Shown in pieces: positions 34,466-43,429 of a stretch of 64,000 bases of DNA (position 1 is the stretch's first letter; the number at the start of each line of letters is the position of its first letter). Source of the DNA: Algibacter luteus. Lineage in GTDB: Bacteria; Bacteroidota; Bacteroidia; Flavobacteriales; Flavobacteriaceae. The translations under genes were made by a program, and so were the position numbers. Under the pieces are notes generated by a model. That model made no database searches, had not been told where the DNA came from, and saw nothing but the letters and a program-made list of their open reading frames with translations. The stretch is taken from positions 177,495-241,494 of the forward strand of contig NZ_FQYK01000002.1 of NCBI RefSeq assembly GCF_900141715.1. The letters run 5' to 3'.

Positions 34466-34966
34466 ATGAAAAAATTAATTTTTAGTCTGATTGTTTTTTG
34501 TCTGACCTTTGAGGTTTATTCTCAAATAACTCAATTACCTGAGGTGGTTATCACAGCAGTAAATTATAAATATTTGAACGCTGTTGAAAATGAAGATACC
34601 GATATATCTGTTCAAATGCTACAAGAAAAAGTAGCCATGTACGATATAAAAGAATCAGAACTTTACGAAGATGAATATGATGTTTATAATGTATCCTTTT
34701 TTATCCCCGAAGGAAAAATACTTGCAGCATATGATAAAGATGGAAAAATTATTAGAACAATTGAAAAATTTAAAGACATTAAATTACCGAGGGCAGTTCA
34801 GCAAGCTATAGGTAAAAGATTTCCAAATTGGTCTTTAGAAAAAGATGTTTATCTGGTAAATTTTCACAGGGACCACGATAAAATTTTTAAGCAATACAAA
34901 GTGAAACTTAAAAATGGAAATAAAACTATGAGGGTAAAATTAGATGAGAACGGTGATTTTATTTAA
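34466..34966 (+). CDS. Secreted PepSY-like paralogue 4
   Basis: 166 aa; signal peptide ending EVYSQ. The N-terminal segment reads TQLPEVVITAVNYKYLNAV, a LPEVVITA stretch that superficially resembles a TonB box. The shared block follows: YNVSFFIPEGKILAAYDKDG, KIIRTIEKFKDIKLPRAVQ, KRFPNWSLEKDVYLVNFH, QYKVKLKNG, ending KLDENGDFI. Proteins of this kind are, to my recollection, sometimes mislabelled nicotinate-nucleotide adenylyltransferase; no nucleotidyltransferase motif (such as GxFxPxHxGH) is present here. Upstream lie two small inverted repeats (AATGTTAA-ATT-TTAACATT at 34349 and TAACTT-A-AAGTTA at 34430). Confidence 0.8.
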   Translation: MKKLIFSLIVFCLTFEVYSQITQLPEVVITAVNYKYLNAVENEDTDISVQMLQEKVAMYDIKESELYEDEYDVYNVSFFIPEGKILAAYDKDGKIIRTIEKFKDIKLPRAVQQAIGKRFPNWSLEKDVYLVNFHRDHDKIFKQYKVKLKNGNKTMRVKLDENGDFI

Positions 34967-34992
34967 TTAGTACAGACAAACTGCAAAAAATC

Positions 34993-35026
34993 AAAAAGCA
35001 CAATTAACAATTTGATTGTGCTTTTT
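34993..35026. terminator. Bidirectional intrinsic terminator
   Basis: AAAAAGCACAAT and ATTGTGCTTTTT form a perfect 12-bp stem around a 10-nt loop. The A/T-rich ends serve both the + strand paralogue 4 gene and the convergent - strand methyltransferase gene. Confidence 0.9.
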
Positions 35027-35050
35027 CAATTGAATAGAGTTACTTCAACG

Positions 35051-36280
35051 TCAATCAAGAAAATGATAATATCCGCATTTTAAGTAAGCACCTTCAGGAA
35101 AACTAATAGGATGATCAATATCATGAGTCGTTTTAAGAACCTCTTTGTAATTTCTATTTGTTGATGCCAAGACTTGACTATTAATATCAAAAAAAGTTTG
35201 AGCTAACACTCTTGAAGAGCACGATGCTAATACTAATAAGCCTTTTTTAGCAGTAAGTTTTTCGCCCAATTCAGCCAATTGTGCATATTTCTTTTTAGCC
35301 AACTCAATTTCAGAGGCTTGTTTTGCAAAACTTGGTGGGTCTATTACAACAACATCATAAGTCACGTTATTTTTAATGAGCTTTTTTAATTCTGCGAATG
35401 CATCACCTGCAATAATTTTGTGTTTTCCTGTGTACGGATTTAATTTACCATTACTCAACGCAATTTCTAAAGCTTGTTTGCTAATATCTAAACTCGTAAC
35501 TTCTATAGCGCCATTCGCTAATGCATGTACAGAAAAACCACCAGCATAACTAAACACATCCAATACTGTTTTCCCTTTACTCCACTCGCCTACTTGTTTT
35601 CTATTAGCGCGATGATCTAAAAAATAACCTGTTTTATGCCCTTTGATTACGTTTGCCGAAAAGTTAACACCGTGTTCAACAAAGGTTACAACCTCATTGT
35701 GAAGCGTACCATAAACAACTTCGCCATTTTTTAATTGATGCAATTTTGACTGTTCCAAGTTTCTACTTAAACGTATGACTATAGTATCTGCCTTTGAAAC
35801 AACTCTTAAAATTGGAATAATCGTTTCTAAATAGGATAACCAAATTTCCGAATATATTTTTACCACTAAAACTGATGCATAAACATCTGCTATTAGTCCA
35901 GGGAATCCATCATTTTCGCCAAAAAGTAAACGATAACTATTGGTGTTCGTTTTTAATAAGGGTTGTCTTTTTGAAAAGGCCTTTTCTATTCGATTTTTAA
36001 AAAAAGCTGCGTTAATTTCAGCTTTGACTGTACTGCTATGAAGCATTTTAATCCTAATAGGAGAACTAGCGTCATAGAGCCCTAATCCAATAACTTTATT
36101 CTTATTTTTTCCAAATATTATGGCCAAATCACCCGACTTAGCATCGTCAGTTATTTTGATGATATTATTTGAAAACACCCACGGATGCCCTTGCACAACA
36201 AATTGTTCGCCTTTTGCATTTAGTTTTACTGCTAATCTTTTGGGATTGTACTTAGACTTTATTTTTATTGAGAATTCCAT
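35051..36280 (-). CDS. Class I SAM-dependent rRNA methyltransferase, RlmI-like
   Basis: 409 aa from ATG at 36280 (MEFSIKIKSKYNPKRLAVKL); 21 further upstream codons are open but do not match the family opening. An N-terminal PUA domain (GHPWVFSNNI) is followed by a Rossmann methyltransferase domain: GYFLDHRANRKQV, LDVFSYAGGFSVHALANGA (SAM motif I), VVIDPPSFAK (motif IV), LVLASCSSRV. RlmI in E. coli makes m5C1962 in 23S rRNA; the site here is inferred. Confidence 0.92.
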   Translation of the reverse strand: MEFSIKIKSKYNPKRLAVKLNAKGEQFVVQGHPWVFSNNIIKITDDAKSGDLAIIFGKNKNKVIGLGLYDASSPIRIKMLHSSTVKAEINAAFFKNRIEKAFSKRQPLLKTNTNSYRLLFGENDGFPGLIADVYASVLVVKIYSEIWLSYLETIIPILRVVSKADTIVIRLSRNLEQSKLHQLKNGEVVYGTLHNEVVTFVEHGVNFSANVIKGHKTGYFLDHRANRKQVGEWSKGKTVLDVFSYAGGFSVHALANGAIEVTSLDISKQALEIALSNGKLNPYTGKHKIIAGDAFAELKKLIKNNVTYDVVVIDPPSFAKQASEIELAKKKYAQLAELGEKLTAKKGLLVLASCSSRVLAQTFFDINSQVLASTNRNYKEVLKTTHDIDHPISFPEGAYLKCGYYHFLD

Positions 36281-36419
36281 GTGTAAATTTGAGTAAAAGT
36301 AATTGTTTTCTTTAAGATGTTTTAAAGTTGATATTATTATCATTTCGCTCTAAAAAAACTATAATCTATATTAAAAGATATAACCAAAATTAAACTTTTT
36401 TGAAGGCAAAATTTCAGTA

Positions 36420-37067
36420 TTAAGAATAATACTTTTTAAGTGTAAAATTCCAAATATTTTTTTTAAATAATTTGATACTCAAACATAATTCTAATGGTTT
36501 AGCATTAAATTTTTTTTGATATTTTATGGCTGAAAAATTGAAATATTCACTAATTGAATAAAAAGTATTAACCCCTTCCTTTTCTAACAATTTATAACAT
36601 TGATACCTTAAATAAGGAGCAATTCCTTTTCCACGATAGTTTTCATATACATACATAAAAACAAAAAAGTGTTCATTTTCATTTAAATTAAAAAGTCTAT
36701 TTCTAAAGTAAAACGATTGGCTACGAATAAATAAAAAAGCGACTATGTCGTCGTCTTTTTTTAAACCTACGCAGGTTACCCCATTATTTAAGTCTTTAAA
36801 TAAAAAATTATCGTTAATACCAAGTATAGAATTCTTGATATAATTAATTTCAGTTTTACCAAAAATGGAAAGCTTTAAATCTAAATCTGGAGTTTTGATT
36901 TGGTCTGGATTAACTTTACTAGACATCGACTTACAATAATAATAAGGCATAAAATCTAATCCGATTTTAGCCAAATTATTCCGTACACCGTGCAAAAATA
37001 ATCCATACTTAATATAAGTTGCTATGCACTTAAGCCTATTTAAAATGCCGTTTTTACTTTTCTCCAT
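36420..37067 (-). CDS. GNAT-fold acyltransferase, function unknown
   Basis: 215 aa. The central-to-C-terminal part has a GNAT acetyl-CoA loop (YENYRGKGIAPYLRYQCYKLL) and the following beta-strand/helix (NTFYSISEYFNFSAIKYQKKFNAKPL). The first 60 residues are basic and partly hydrophobic (YIKYGLFLHGVRNNL). The C-terminus is Lys-rich. No substrate clue comes from the neighbours; it stands alone between the methyltransferase and the dnaK terminator. Confidence 0.75.
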   Translation of the reverse strand: MEKSKNGILNRLKCIATYIKYGLFLHGVRNNLAKIGLDFMPYYYCKSMSSKVNPDQIKTPDLDLKLSIFGKTEINYIKNSILGINDNFLFKDLNNGVTCVGLKKDDDIVAFLFIRSQSFYFRNRLFNLNENEHFFVFMYVYENYRGKGIAPYLRYQCYKLLEKEGVNTFYSISEYFNFSAIKYQKKFNAKPLELCLSIKLFKKNIWNFTLKKYYS

Positions 37068-37147
37068 CTATGGAATTTAACACAATCAAAATACGATTAA
37101 TAATTTAGATTCATGCATTTCAATATTTGGGAAACTAATTAAAACAA

Positions 37148-37176
37148 AAAACGCAAGCATTACATGCTTGCGTTTT
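37148..37176 (-). terminator. dnaK intrinsic terminator
   Basis: AAAACGCAAGCA and TGCTTGCGTTTT form a perfect 12-bp stem with a 5-nt loop, 25 bp after the dnaK stop. On the minus strand it continues into further T. Confidence 0.9.
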
Positions 37177-37200
37177 AATATAAATTGTAAGTAACTAAAC

Positions 37201-39108
37201 TTATTTCACTTCTTCAAAATCTACATCTTCAACATCGCTACCCTCAGCTTGATCTCCTGCACTAGCATCTGGTCCTGGAGCTTCACCTCCAGCTTGTTGC
37301 GCTTCAGCTTGCGCTTTATACATTTCTTCAGACGCTACTTTCCAAGCTTCGTTTATCTTTTCTAAAGCTGGTTCAATAACTGCTAAGTCTTTAGACTCGT
37401 ATGCTTTTTTCAACTCTTCTAAAGCATCAACTATTGGTTGCTTCTTATCATCAGATAATTTATCACCAAACTCTTCTAATTGCTTTTCCGTTTGGAAAAT
37501 CATAGAATCAGCTTCATTTAATTTTTGAGCTTGTTCAGCAGCTTTTTTATCAGCTTCAGCATTTGCTTCAGCATCCGCTTTCATCTTTTGAATTTCTTCT
37601 TCAGTTAATCCAGACGACGCTTCAATTCTAATATCTTGCTTCTTACCAGTCGCTTTATCTTCCGCAGATACTTTAATAATACCATTGGCATCAATATCAA
37701 ACGTTACTTCAATTTGAGGTGTACCACGTCTTGCAGGTGGAATACCATCTAAATGGAAACGTCCAATAGTTTTATTATCTGCAGCCATCGCTCTTTCTCC
37801 TTGTAATACATGAATCTCAACAGATGGTTGATTATCTGCAGCCGTAGAGAATACTTGCGATTTCTTAGTAGGTATAGTTGTATTTGCATCAATAAGTTTT
37901 GTAAATACATTACCCATAGTTTCAATACCTAGAGATAAAGGCGTTACATCTAAAAGTAATACATCTTTAACATCTCCAGTTAATACACCACCTTGAATAC
38001 CAGCTCCAAGAGATACTACTTCATCAGGATTTACACCTTTACTTGGTGCTTTTCCAAAGAATTTCTCAACAGCAGCTTGCACCGCAGGTATACGTGTAGA
38101 ACCACCTACTAAAATTACTTCATCAATATCACTTTTACTTAAACCAGCAGCTTTTAATGCCGACTCACAAGGCTCGATAGTACGTTTTACTAAATCGTCA
38201 ATTAATTGCTCGAATTTAGAACGTGTTAACGTACGCACTAAGTGTTTTGGTCCACTTGCAGTAGCCGTAATATATGGTAAGTTAATTTCTGTTTGTGCAG
38301 AAGATGATAATTCAATCTTCGCTTTTTCAGCAGCTTCTTTTAAACGTTGTAAAGACATAGGATCTTTTCTTAAATCCATGCTCTCTTCAGCATTAAACTC
38401 GTCTGCCAACCAGTTTATAATTTTTTCATCAACGTCATCACCACCTAAGTGTGTATCACCGTCTGTAGAAAGTACTTCAAAAACACCATCTCCTAATTCT
38501 AGTATCGAAACGTCATGTGTTCCTCCACCAAAATCAAAAACCACTATCTTTTGGTCTTTTCCTTTTTTATCTAATCCGTAAGCTAATGCCGCGGCAGTAG
38601 GCTCGTTAATAATACGCTCTACTTTTAAACCAGCAATTTCACCAGCCTCTTTGGTTGCTTGACGTTGGCTATCGTTAAAGTAAGCAGGTACTGTAATAAC
38701 CGCACGAGTTACATCGGTTCCTAAATAATCTTCAGCTGTTTTCTTCATTTTTTGAAGAATCATTGCCGATAATTCTTGAGGCGTATACAAACGTCCTTCA
38801 ATATCAACTCTAGGCGTGTCATTATCACCTTTTACTACTTTATAAGGTACACGCTCTGCCTCTTTTTTAGACTCAGAATATTTATTCCCCATAAAACGTT
38901 TAATAGAATAAACAGTTTTTGTAGGGTTTGTTACCGCTTGTCTTTTCGCAGGATCACCAACCTTAATCTCTCCTCCTTCTACAAATGCAATCACCGATGG
39001 CGTCGTACGTTTACCTTCCGCGTTTGGGATTACAACAGGCTCGTTACCTTCCATCACAGAAACGCAAGAGTTGGTTGTTCCTAAATCGATTCCAATAATT
39101 TTACTCAT
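37201..39108 (-). CDS. dnaK: Molecular chaperone DnaK (Hsp70)
   Basis: 635 aa, full length. Nucleotide-binding domain: [30 protein letters not shown] and [12 protein letters not shown] substrate-binding domain and an acidic C-terminal tail ([10 protein letters not shown]) follow. The usual GGGTFD is GGGTHD here, with His in place of Phe, a change seen in some DnaK proteins. dnaJ and grpE are not adjacent, the gene being monocistronic with its own terminator. A TGACAC-A-GTGTCA palindrome lies 80 bp upstream and may be a stress operator. Confidence 0.97.
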   Translation of the reverse strand: MSKIIGIDLGTTNSCVSVMEGNEPVVIPNAEGKRTTPSVIAFVEGGEIKVGDPAKRQAVTNPTKTVYSIKRFMGNKYSESKKEAERVPYKVVKGDNDTPRVDIEGRLYTPQELSAMILQKMKKTAEDYLGTDVTRAVITVPAYFNDSQRQATKEAGEIAGLKVERIINEPTAAALAYGLDKKGKDQKIVVFDFGGGTHDVSILELGDGVFEVLSTDGDTHLGGDDVDEKIINWLADEFNAEESMDLRKDPMSLQRLKEAAEKAKIELSSSAQTEINLPYITATASGPKHLVRTLTRSKFEQLIDDLVKRTIEPCESALKAAGLSKSDIDEVILVGGSTRIPAVQAAVEKFFGKAPSKGVNPDEVVSLGAGIQGGVLTGDVKDVLLLDVTPLSLGIETMGNVFTKLIDANTTIPTKKSQVFSTAADNQPSVEIHVLQGERAMAADNKTIGRFHLDGIPPARRGTPQIEVTFDIDANGIIKVSAEDKATGKKQDIRIEASSGLTEEEIQKMKADAEANAEADKKAAEQAQKLNEADSMIFQTEKQLEEFGDKLSDDKKQPIVDALEELKKAYESKDLAVIEPALEKINEAWKVASEEMYKAQAEAQQAGGEAPGPDASAGDQAEGSDVEDVDFEEVK

Positions 39109-39187
39109 AATATTTTATTTATTGTGTTGAATGTTCATTTTTAATTTCGGAAAGTATAAGTCAATCATTATGCCAACTCAAAAATGC

Positions 39188-39200
39188 TGACACAGTGTCA
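39188..39200. promoter_or_regulatory. TGACAC-A-GTGTCA palindrome upstream of dnaK
   Basis: Perfect 6-bp arms, 80 bp before the dnaK ATG. It is not a CIRCE element (TTAGCACTC-N9-GAGTGCTAA). A heat-shock or stress role is only inferred from position. Confidence 0.45.
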
Positions 39201-39250
39201 TATTTTTATCAATTTTCAGTCGTAGTCTCCGTTTTCAGTTACTTAACCCT

Positions 39251-39350
39251 GTCATTTTTGGGGCGCAACCACAAGGGTCGGGCTTTCACTACTTGCTCCC
39301 TCCTAAAAAGTCGGGGAGCTCAAACAGGTCGTTCAATCCCTTGCGCGAGT
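39251..39350. repeat. Dispersed structured intergenic element, copy A
   Basis: A distinctly G+C-richer patch in the 39109-39431 dnaK/sdaA spacer. The outer arm GGGGCGCAA pairs with TTGCGC near the 3' end; the inner arm GCTCCC pairs with GGGAGC across 12 nt. The core GGGTCGGGCTTTCACTACTT (39275-39294) and 3' motif GTTCAATCCCTTGCGC (39331-39346) recur in degenerate form at 22577-22663. It has no coding capacity. I recall similar GGGTCGGGCTTTC-containing spacers in other flavobacterial genomes but could not check. Confidence 0.75.
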
Positions 39351-39400
39351 TCGTTTGAAAAAATACATGTCAAATAAAATATAATCTCTGCAAAACCATC

Positions 39401-39408
39401 TATATTTG
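39401..39408 (+). promoter_or_regulatory. TAnnTTTG -7 element upstream of the serine dehydratase gene
   Basis: TATATTTG, 23 bp before the ATG, fits the Bacteroidota -7 consensus TAnnTTTG. No good TTTG -33 box is found at the expected spacing. Confidence 0.4.
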
Positions 39409-39431
39409 TCCAACTATAACGTTTGCGTATT

Positions 39432-40853
39432 ATGGAGTGTATCTCAGTTTTCGACATGCTAAAAATTGGTGTTGGCCCTTCAAGCTCCCACACACTAGGG
39501 CCTTGGCGCGCAGCAGAACGTTGGATTAAAGAACTCAAAACCGCCAATAATTTTGATAGCGTTGAAAAAATAACAGTAAACCTTTACGGCTCTTTATCTC
39601 TAACAGGAAAAGGGCACGCCACAGATTATGCCGTTATGCTAGGATTATATGGCGCAAATCCTGAAACCATTCCAACAGAAAAGATTAGCGAAATCATTTC
39701 AGATATAAAAAATACCAATATCATTCTTTTTAATAATGAGAAGGATTTAGCTTTCAATCCAAAAACAGACATTATTTTTAATAAAAAGTTTTTGCCTTTT
39801 CATGCCAATGCATTAAAATTCTCAGCCATTTGCAATGGTAAAAAAATAACCTCTACATTCTATTCCATTGGTGGCGGATTTGTGGTAAAAGAAGAACGGA
39901 AAAACTCCAAAAGAAATTTCGAAATAAAATGTACGTTCCCGTACCCGATTGATAAGGGCACAGAATTACTGCAGTTTTGTAAAAACTTAAACCAATCCAT
40001 ATCGCAAGTCGTTCTTGAAAACGAAAAATCCATTCGCTCAGAAACAGAAATAGATTCAGAATTGAAACGCATCTGGGAAACCATGTTGGAATCCATGTAT
40101 CTAGGCTGTCATACAGAGGGTAATCTTCCTGGTGGCTTAAACGTGCGTCGGCGTGCGTACGATATGCATTTAAATTTAAAAGGTAAAACACCATATAACA
40201 ACCCTGTAGAATGGATTTACAGCATCCGCGATACCGAAGTCAAATTTCGTCAAATACTTAAATGGGTAAGTTGTTTTGCTTTGGCGGTAAACGAAGTTAA
40301 TGCATCATTAGGTCGTGTAGTTACTGCTCCAACCAACGGAAGCGCTGGTGTAATTCCTGCCGTTTTAATGTACTATTTAGTAATTGAAAACCACGATGGG
40401 AATTTTGAAGACATTAAAAAATTCTTGTTAGTAGCCGGAGAAATTGGGAGTATCTTTAAAAAAGGAGCCACGATAAGTGCTGCTATGGGCGGTTGTCAAG
40501 CCGAAATAGGTGTTTCTTCAGCCATGGCTGCCGGAGCATTAACCGAATTGTTAGGAGGCACACCAGAGCAGGTATTAGTTGCTGCAGAAATAGCCATGGA
40601 ACACCATTTAGGATTAACCTGCGACCCTATTGGTGGTTTAGTTCAAATACCTTGTATAGAACGCAACGCCATGGGTGCCATAAAAGCCATAAATGCTGCT
40701 GAATTAGCCTTAGATACTAATCCAGAAAATGTAAAAGTACCTCTAGATAAGGTTGTAAATACCATGTGGGAAACAGCAAAAGACATGCATTCTAAATACA
40801 AAGAAACATCTGAAGGTGGTTTAGCGGTTGGCGTCTATTTAACCGATTGCTAA
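39432..40853 (+). CDS. sdaA: L-serine ammonia-lyase (iron-sulphur type)
   Basis: 473 aa from ATG at 39432; a TTG three codons upstream is weaker. Deaminates L-serine to pyruvate. The single-chain form carries the beta domain ([25 protein letters not shown]) and the alpha domain ([64 protein letters not shown]). The Cys residues in GGCQAE, LTCDP and IPCIER are the usual [4Fe-4S] ligands. It converges with the NTF2-like gene, 1 bp between stops. Confidence 0.95.
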   Translation: MECISVFDMLKIGVGPSSSHTLGPWRAAERWIKELKTANNFDSVEKITVNLYGSLSLTGKGHATDYAVMLGLYGANPETIPTEKISEIISDIKNTNIILFNNEKDLAFNPKTDIIFNKKFLPFHANALKFSAICNGKKITSTFYSIGGGFVVKEERKNSKRNFEIKCTFPYPIDKGTELLQFCKNLNQSISQVVLENEKSIRSETEIDSELKRIWETMLESMYLGCHTEGNLPGGLNVRRRAYDMHLNLKGKTPYNNPVEWIYSIRDTEVKFRQILKWVSCFALAVNEVNASLGRVVTAPTNGSAGVIPAVLMYYLVIENHDGNFEDIKKFLLVAGEIGSIFKKGATISAAMGGCQAEIGVSSAMAAGALTELLGGTPEQVLVAAEIAMEHHLGLTCDPIGGLVQIPCIERNAMGAIKAINAAELALDTNPENVKVPLDKVVNTMWETAKDMHSKYKETSEGGLAVGVYLTDC

Positions 40854-40854
40854 A

Positions 40855-41316
40855 TTAATCTTTACCGCAAGAGGAACGTCTGCGCGTATCAATTAAATAA
40901 ATAATTTTCCAATTCTCGCCATCTTTAAACAACTGGAACGAGTTTACACCACAATGGCTAAATGTATCGTTAAGCCAAAATTCATACGGGGTCCACGCAT
41001 TGGCCATATTTCCATCTACTTGAATGTTGTAATCTAACAAACGTTCATCCCATTTTTGGTCACTGGGTCTGTTAGCAATGGCATTTATAAGCTTTTGAAT
41101 ATCATCGTTAACCAAAATATCTTTTCCTTCTTTATTTCTATAAGCCGTTTGCAATACAATTTTATCTGCCATAACAGATTTCATAATCGTTGTATCACCC
41201 TTATGGAATCCTTCAAAAAAAGTATTTACCGTATTTTTTACTTGAGTTGCTTCATCTACTTGCCCATATAAAGTACTCGAAATTAAAAATGCTAAATAAA
41301 AAATTATACGTGCCAT
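40855..41316 (-). CDS. Secreted NTF2-like (SnoaL/DUF4440-type) protein
   Basis: 153 aa from ATG at 41316 ([13 protein letters not shown]), which gives a proper signal peptide ending TLYGQ; the longer reading from 41355 has no better start. The mature protein has the NTF2 cone-fold pattern: [33 protein letters not shown], then strands with [11 protein letters not shown] and [26 protein letters not shown]. No catalytic assignment is possible. Confidence 0.82.
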   Translation of the reverse strand: MARIIFYLAFLISSTLYGQVDEATQVKNTVNTFFEGFHKGDTTIMKSVMADKIVLQTAYRNKEGKDILVNDDIQKLINAIANRPSDQKWDERLLDYNIQVDGNMANAWTPYEFWLNDTFSHCGVNSFQLFKDGENWKIIYLIDTRRRSSCGKD

Positions 41317-41433
41317 AGATTTAAATTTCCAACTAAAATAACTGATAATCAACAATCAAACTTCAGTTTAAAGAAAAGTTTAACAGTATCTGCTTTATTT
41401 AGTATTTTTACGTGCAAACTAAACCTAAAACCA

Positions 41434-42252
41434 ATGTCTGTAGCTAAAAAAGAATACAAGCGCGTTACCGTAAAAACATTAGTAGATATGAAAGCCAATG
41501 GCGAAAAAATATCTATGCTTACTGCCTATGATTATACTATGGCCAAAATTGTTGACGGTGCTGGAGTTGATGTTATTTTAGTAGGAGATTCTGCGAGTAA
41601 TGTTATGGCTGGACATGAAACCACCTTACCTATTACCTTAGACCAAATGATTTATCATGCTTCTTCTGTAATTAGAGCTATAGACCGTTGTTTAATTGTA
41701 GTGGACTTACCATTTGGTAGTTATCAAAGCGACCCCAAAGAAGCTTTGCGTTCTGCAATTCGCATCATGAAAGAAAGTGGTGCGCACTCGGTAAAATTAG
41801 AAGGTGGTCGCGAAATAAAAGAGTCTATAAAACGTATTTTAAACGCTGGTATTCCTGTAATGGGACATTTAGGTTTAACGCCGCAATCTATTTATAAATT
41901 TGGTACTTATACCGTTCGTGCTAAAGAAGAACAAGAAGCAGAAGATTTATTAGAAGATGCCAAAATGCTAGAGCGTATTGGATGTTTCGCAATAGTACTA
42001 GAAAAAATACCGGCTGAATTAGCTAAAAAAGTGGCTGATAGTGTGAGTATTCCTATCATTGGAATTGGGGCTGGTCCTCATGTTGATGGTCAAGTGTTGG
42101 TTTTACATGATATGCTAGGAATGACACATGAATTTAACCCTAGATTTTTACGTAGATATTTACATTTATATGAAGAAATGACTAAAGCTATTTCGCAATA
42201 TGTTGATGATGTAAAAACTCAAGATTTCCCTAATGAAAGTGAACAGTATTAG
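41434..42252 (+). CDS. panB: 3-methyl-2-oxobutanoate hydroxymethyltransferase
   Basis: 272 aa. First step of pantothenate synthesis: adds a hydroxymethyl group from methylene-tetrahydrofolate to 2-oxoisovalerate. Motifs: [35 protein letters not shown] (Mg-binding Asp), [39 protein letters not shown]. No panC or panD is nearby. A tandem repeat block and a four-helix-bundle gene lie between it and the pseudouridine synthase gene. Confidence 0.97.
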   Translation: MSVAKKEYKRVTVKTLVDMKANGEKISMLTAYDYTMAKIVDGAGVDVILVGDSASNVMAGHETTLPITLDQMIYHASSVIRAIDRCLIVVDLPFGSYQSDPKEALRSAIRIMKESGAHSVKLEGGREIKESIKRILNAGIPVMGHLGLTPQSIYKFGTYTVRAKEEQEAEDLLEDAKMLERIGCFAIVLEKIPAELAKKVADSVSIPIIGIGAGPHVDGQVLVLHDMLGMTHEFNPRFLRRYLHLYEEMTKAISQYVDDVKTQDFPNESEQY

Positions 42253-42264
42253 TTTAGACTTTAT

Positions 42265-42304
42265 TAGATTGCTAGATTGCTAGATTGCTAGATTGCTAGA
42301 TTAT
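42265..42304. repeat. Tandem 8-bp repeat (TAGATTGC)
   Basis: Four exact TAGATTGC units (42265-42296) and a fifth, TAGATTAT, followed by looser TAGATAA units up to the ATG at 42326. The complementary AATCTA motif is repeated just after the four-helix-bundle gene. Confidence 0.9.
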
Positions 42305-42325
42305 TAGATAAATTAGATAATATAG

Positions 42326-42679
42326 ATGCACAGATTCAAAGAATTAGAAATTTGGAAAAGAAGCAGAGTTTTTAGTTCTGAAATATATAGTTTAACTTCC
42401 AAATTTCCTGAATCAGAAAAATTTGGGCTTACAAATCAACTGAGGCGCGCTTCGGTTTCCATTCCTTCAAATATAGCTGAAGGCTCTTCAAGACTTTCGG
42501 AAAAAGACTTTGCTAGGTTTTTACAAATAGCCTTAGGTTCTTGTTACGAAATAGAAACACAACTATTAATTTCTTCAGATTTAAAGTTTATTGATAATAC
42601 TGAATTAAATAATGCTTTAAACGAAATAGAACAAATTATAAAAATGATTTCAAAATTTAAATCAACCCTAAAAATCTAA
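42326..42679 (+). CDS. Four-helix-bundle (S23 / 23S rRNA IVS-type) protein
   Basis: 117 aa. Typical S23 family pattern: LEIWKRSRVFSSEIYSLTSKFPESEKFGLTNQLRRASVSIPSNIAEGSSR, where FGL-x-x-QLRRA-x-SIPSNIAEG is diagnostic, then FLQIALGSCYEIETQL. Such proteins were first met inside 23S rRNA intervening sequences, and also occur as free-standing genes in Bacteroidota. Role unknown; a pentameric bundle is known for the family. Short repeats of opposite orientation flank it on both sides, suggesting a moved unit. Confidence 0.92.
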   Translation: MHRFKELEIWKRSRVFSSEIYSLTSKFPESEKFGLTNQLRRASVSIPSNIAEGSSRLSEKDFARFLQIALGSCYEIETQLLISSDLKFIDNTELNNALNEIEQIIKMISKFKSTLKI

Positions 42680-42704
42680 CGGGTCTAAAAATCTAACAGG
42701 TCTA
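42671..42704. repeat. Two 17-bp direct repeats after the four-helix-bundle gene
   Basis: AAAATCTAACGGGTCTA (42671-42687) and AAAATCTAACAGGTCTA (42688-42704), differing at one base. The first includes the stop codon of the four-helix-bundle gene; a third partial unit runs into the next gene's start. Confidence 0.9.
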
Positions 42705-42707
42705 AAA

Positions 42708-43403
42708 ATGTCTAAAGTATTGTCTAACAAATACAACCTTCAGGTCTTACATGAAGACAACCATATTATCATAGTAAATAAACGAGCTGGCGATATTGTG
42801 CAAGGCGATAAAACGGGTGATAAACCACTTAGTGATGTTGTAAAAGAATATATAAAAGATAAATACAATAAGCCTGGAAACGTATATTTGGGAACGGTTC
42901 ATAGGCTAGACAGACCAACAACCGGACTCGTCATATTCGCAAAAACAAGCAAAGTTTTACCGAGACTGAATAAATTATTTCTTTCAAAAGACATCAAAAA
43001 AACATACTGGGCTTTAGTTAAAAACCAACCACCAAAACAAGAAGACACACTTATAAATTGGTTAAAAAAGAATCCTAAAAACAATAAATCTACAGCCTAT
43101 TCTAAAGAGGTAATAGACAGCAAAAAAGCCATTCTTCATTATAAACTCATTAAAAAACTGGATTCTTATTTTTTACTTGAAGTGAATTTAGAAACGGGCA
43201 GACATCATCAAATTCGAGCTCAACTCTCAAATATTGGCTGCCCAATAAAAGGCGATTTAAAATATGGCTTCGACCGCAGTAATAAAGACGCAAGCATCAG
43301 CCTACATGCTAAACATATAGACTTTATTCACCCTGTTAAAAAAGAAAACATCTCCATTGATGCACCATTACCAGATGATGCATTATGGAACGCTTGTCTT
43401 TAA
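42708..43403 (+). CDS. RluA-family pseudouridine synthase
   Basis: 231 aa. Converts uridine to pseudouridine in RNA. The catalytic motif GTVHRLDRPTTGLVIFAKT contains the Asp nucleophile (HRLD). LETGRHHQIRAQLSNIGCPIKGDLKYG is the second RluA signature. There is no S4 domain, so it belongs to the short forms like RluA/TruC; the target (rRNA or tRNA) is not determined. Confidence 0.93.
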   Translation: MSKVLSNKYNLQVLHEDNHIIIVNKRAGDIVQGDKTGDKPLSDVVKEYIKDKYNKPGNVYLGTVHRLDRPTTGLVIFAKTSKVLPRLNKLFLSKDIKKTYWALVKNQPPKQEDTLINWLKKNPKNNKSTAYSKEVIDSKKAILHYKLIKKLDSYFLLEVNLETGRHHQIRAQLSNIGCPIKGDLKYGFDRSNKDASISLHAKHIDFIHPVKKENISIDAPLPDDALWNACL

Positions 43404-43429
43404 ATATTTCATATCTTTAAAAGAAAAAA

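Noticed and set aside
34514-34560. LPEVVITA stretch as a TonB box
   Set aside because: The proteins are 166-174 aa with no plug or barrel, so a TonB-dependent receptor role is not supported; only the resemblance is recorded.
34466-34966. Nicotinate-nucleotide adenylyltransferase label for the secreted paralogues
   Set aside because: There is a signal peptide and no nucleotidyltransferase motif; such a label would be a propagated error.
37801-39108. GGGTHD instead of GGGTFD in DnaK as a damaging change
   Set aside because: The rest of the nucleotide-binding domain is intact and this position varies in some DnaK proteins; noted only.
39853-40194. 113-aa and 78-aa minus-strand frames inside sdaA
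   Set aside because: Antisense to conserved serine dehydratase sequence.
42265-42304. Possible CRISPR-like short repeat array
   Set aside because: Units are 8 bp with no spacers; a simple tandem repeat.
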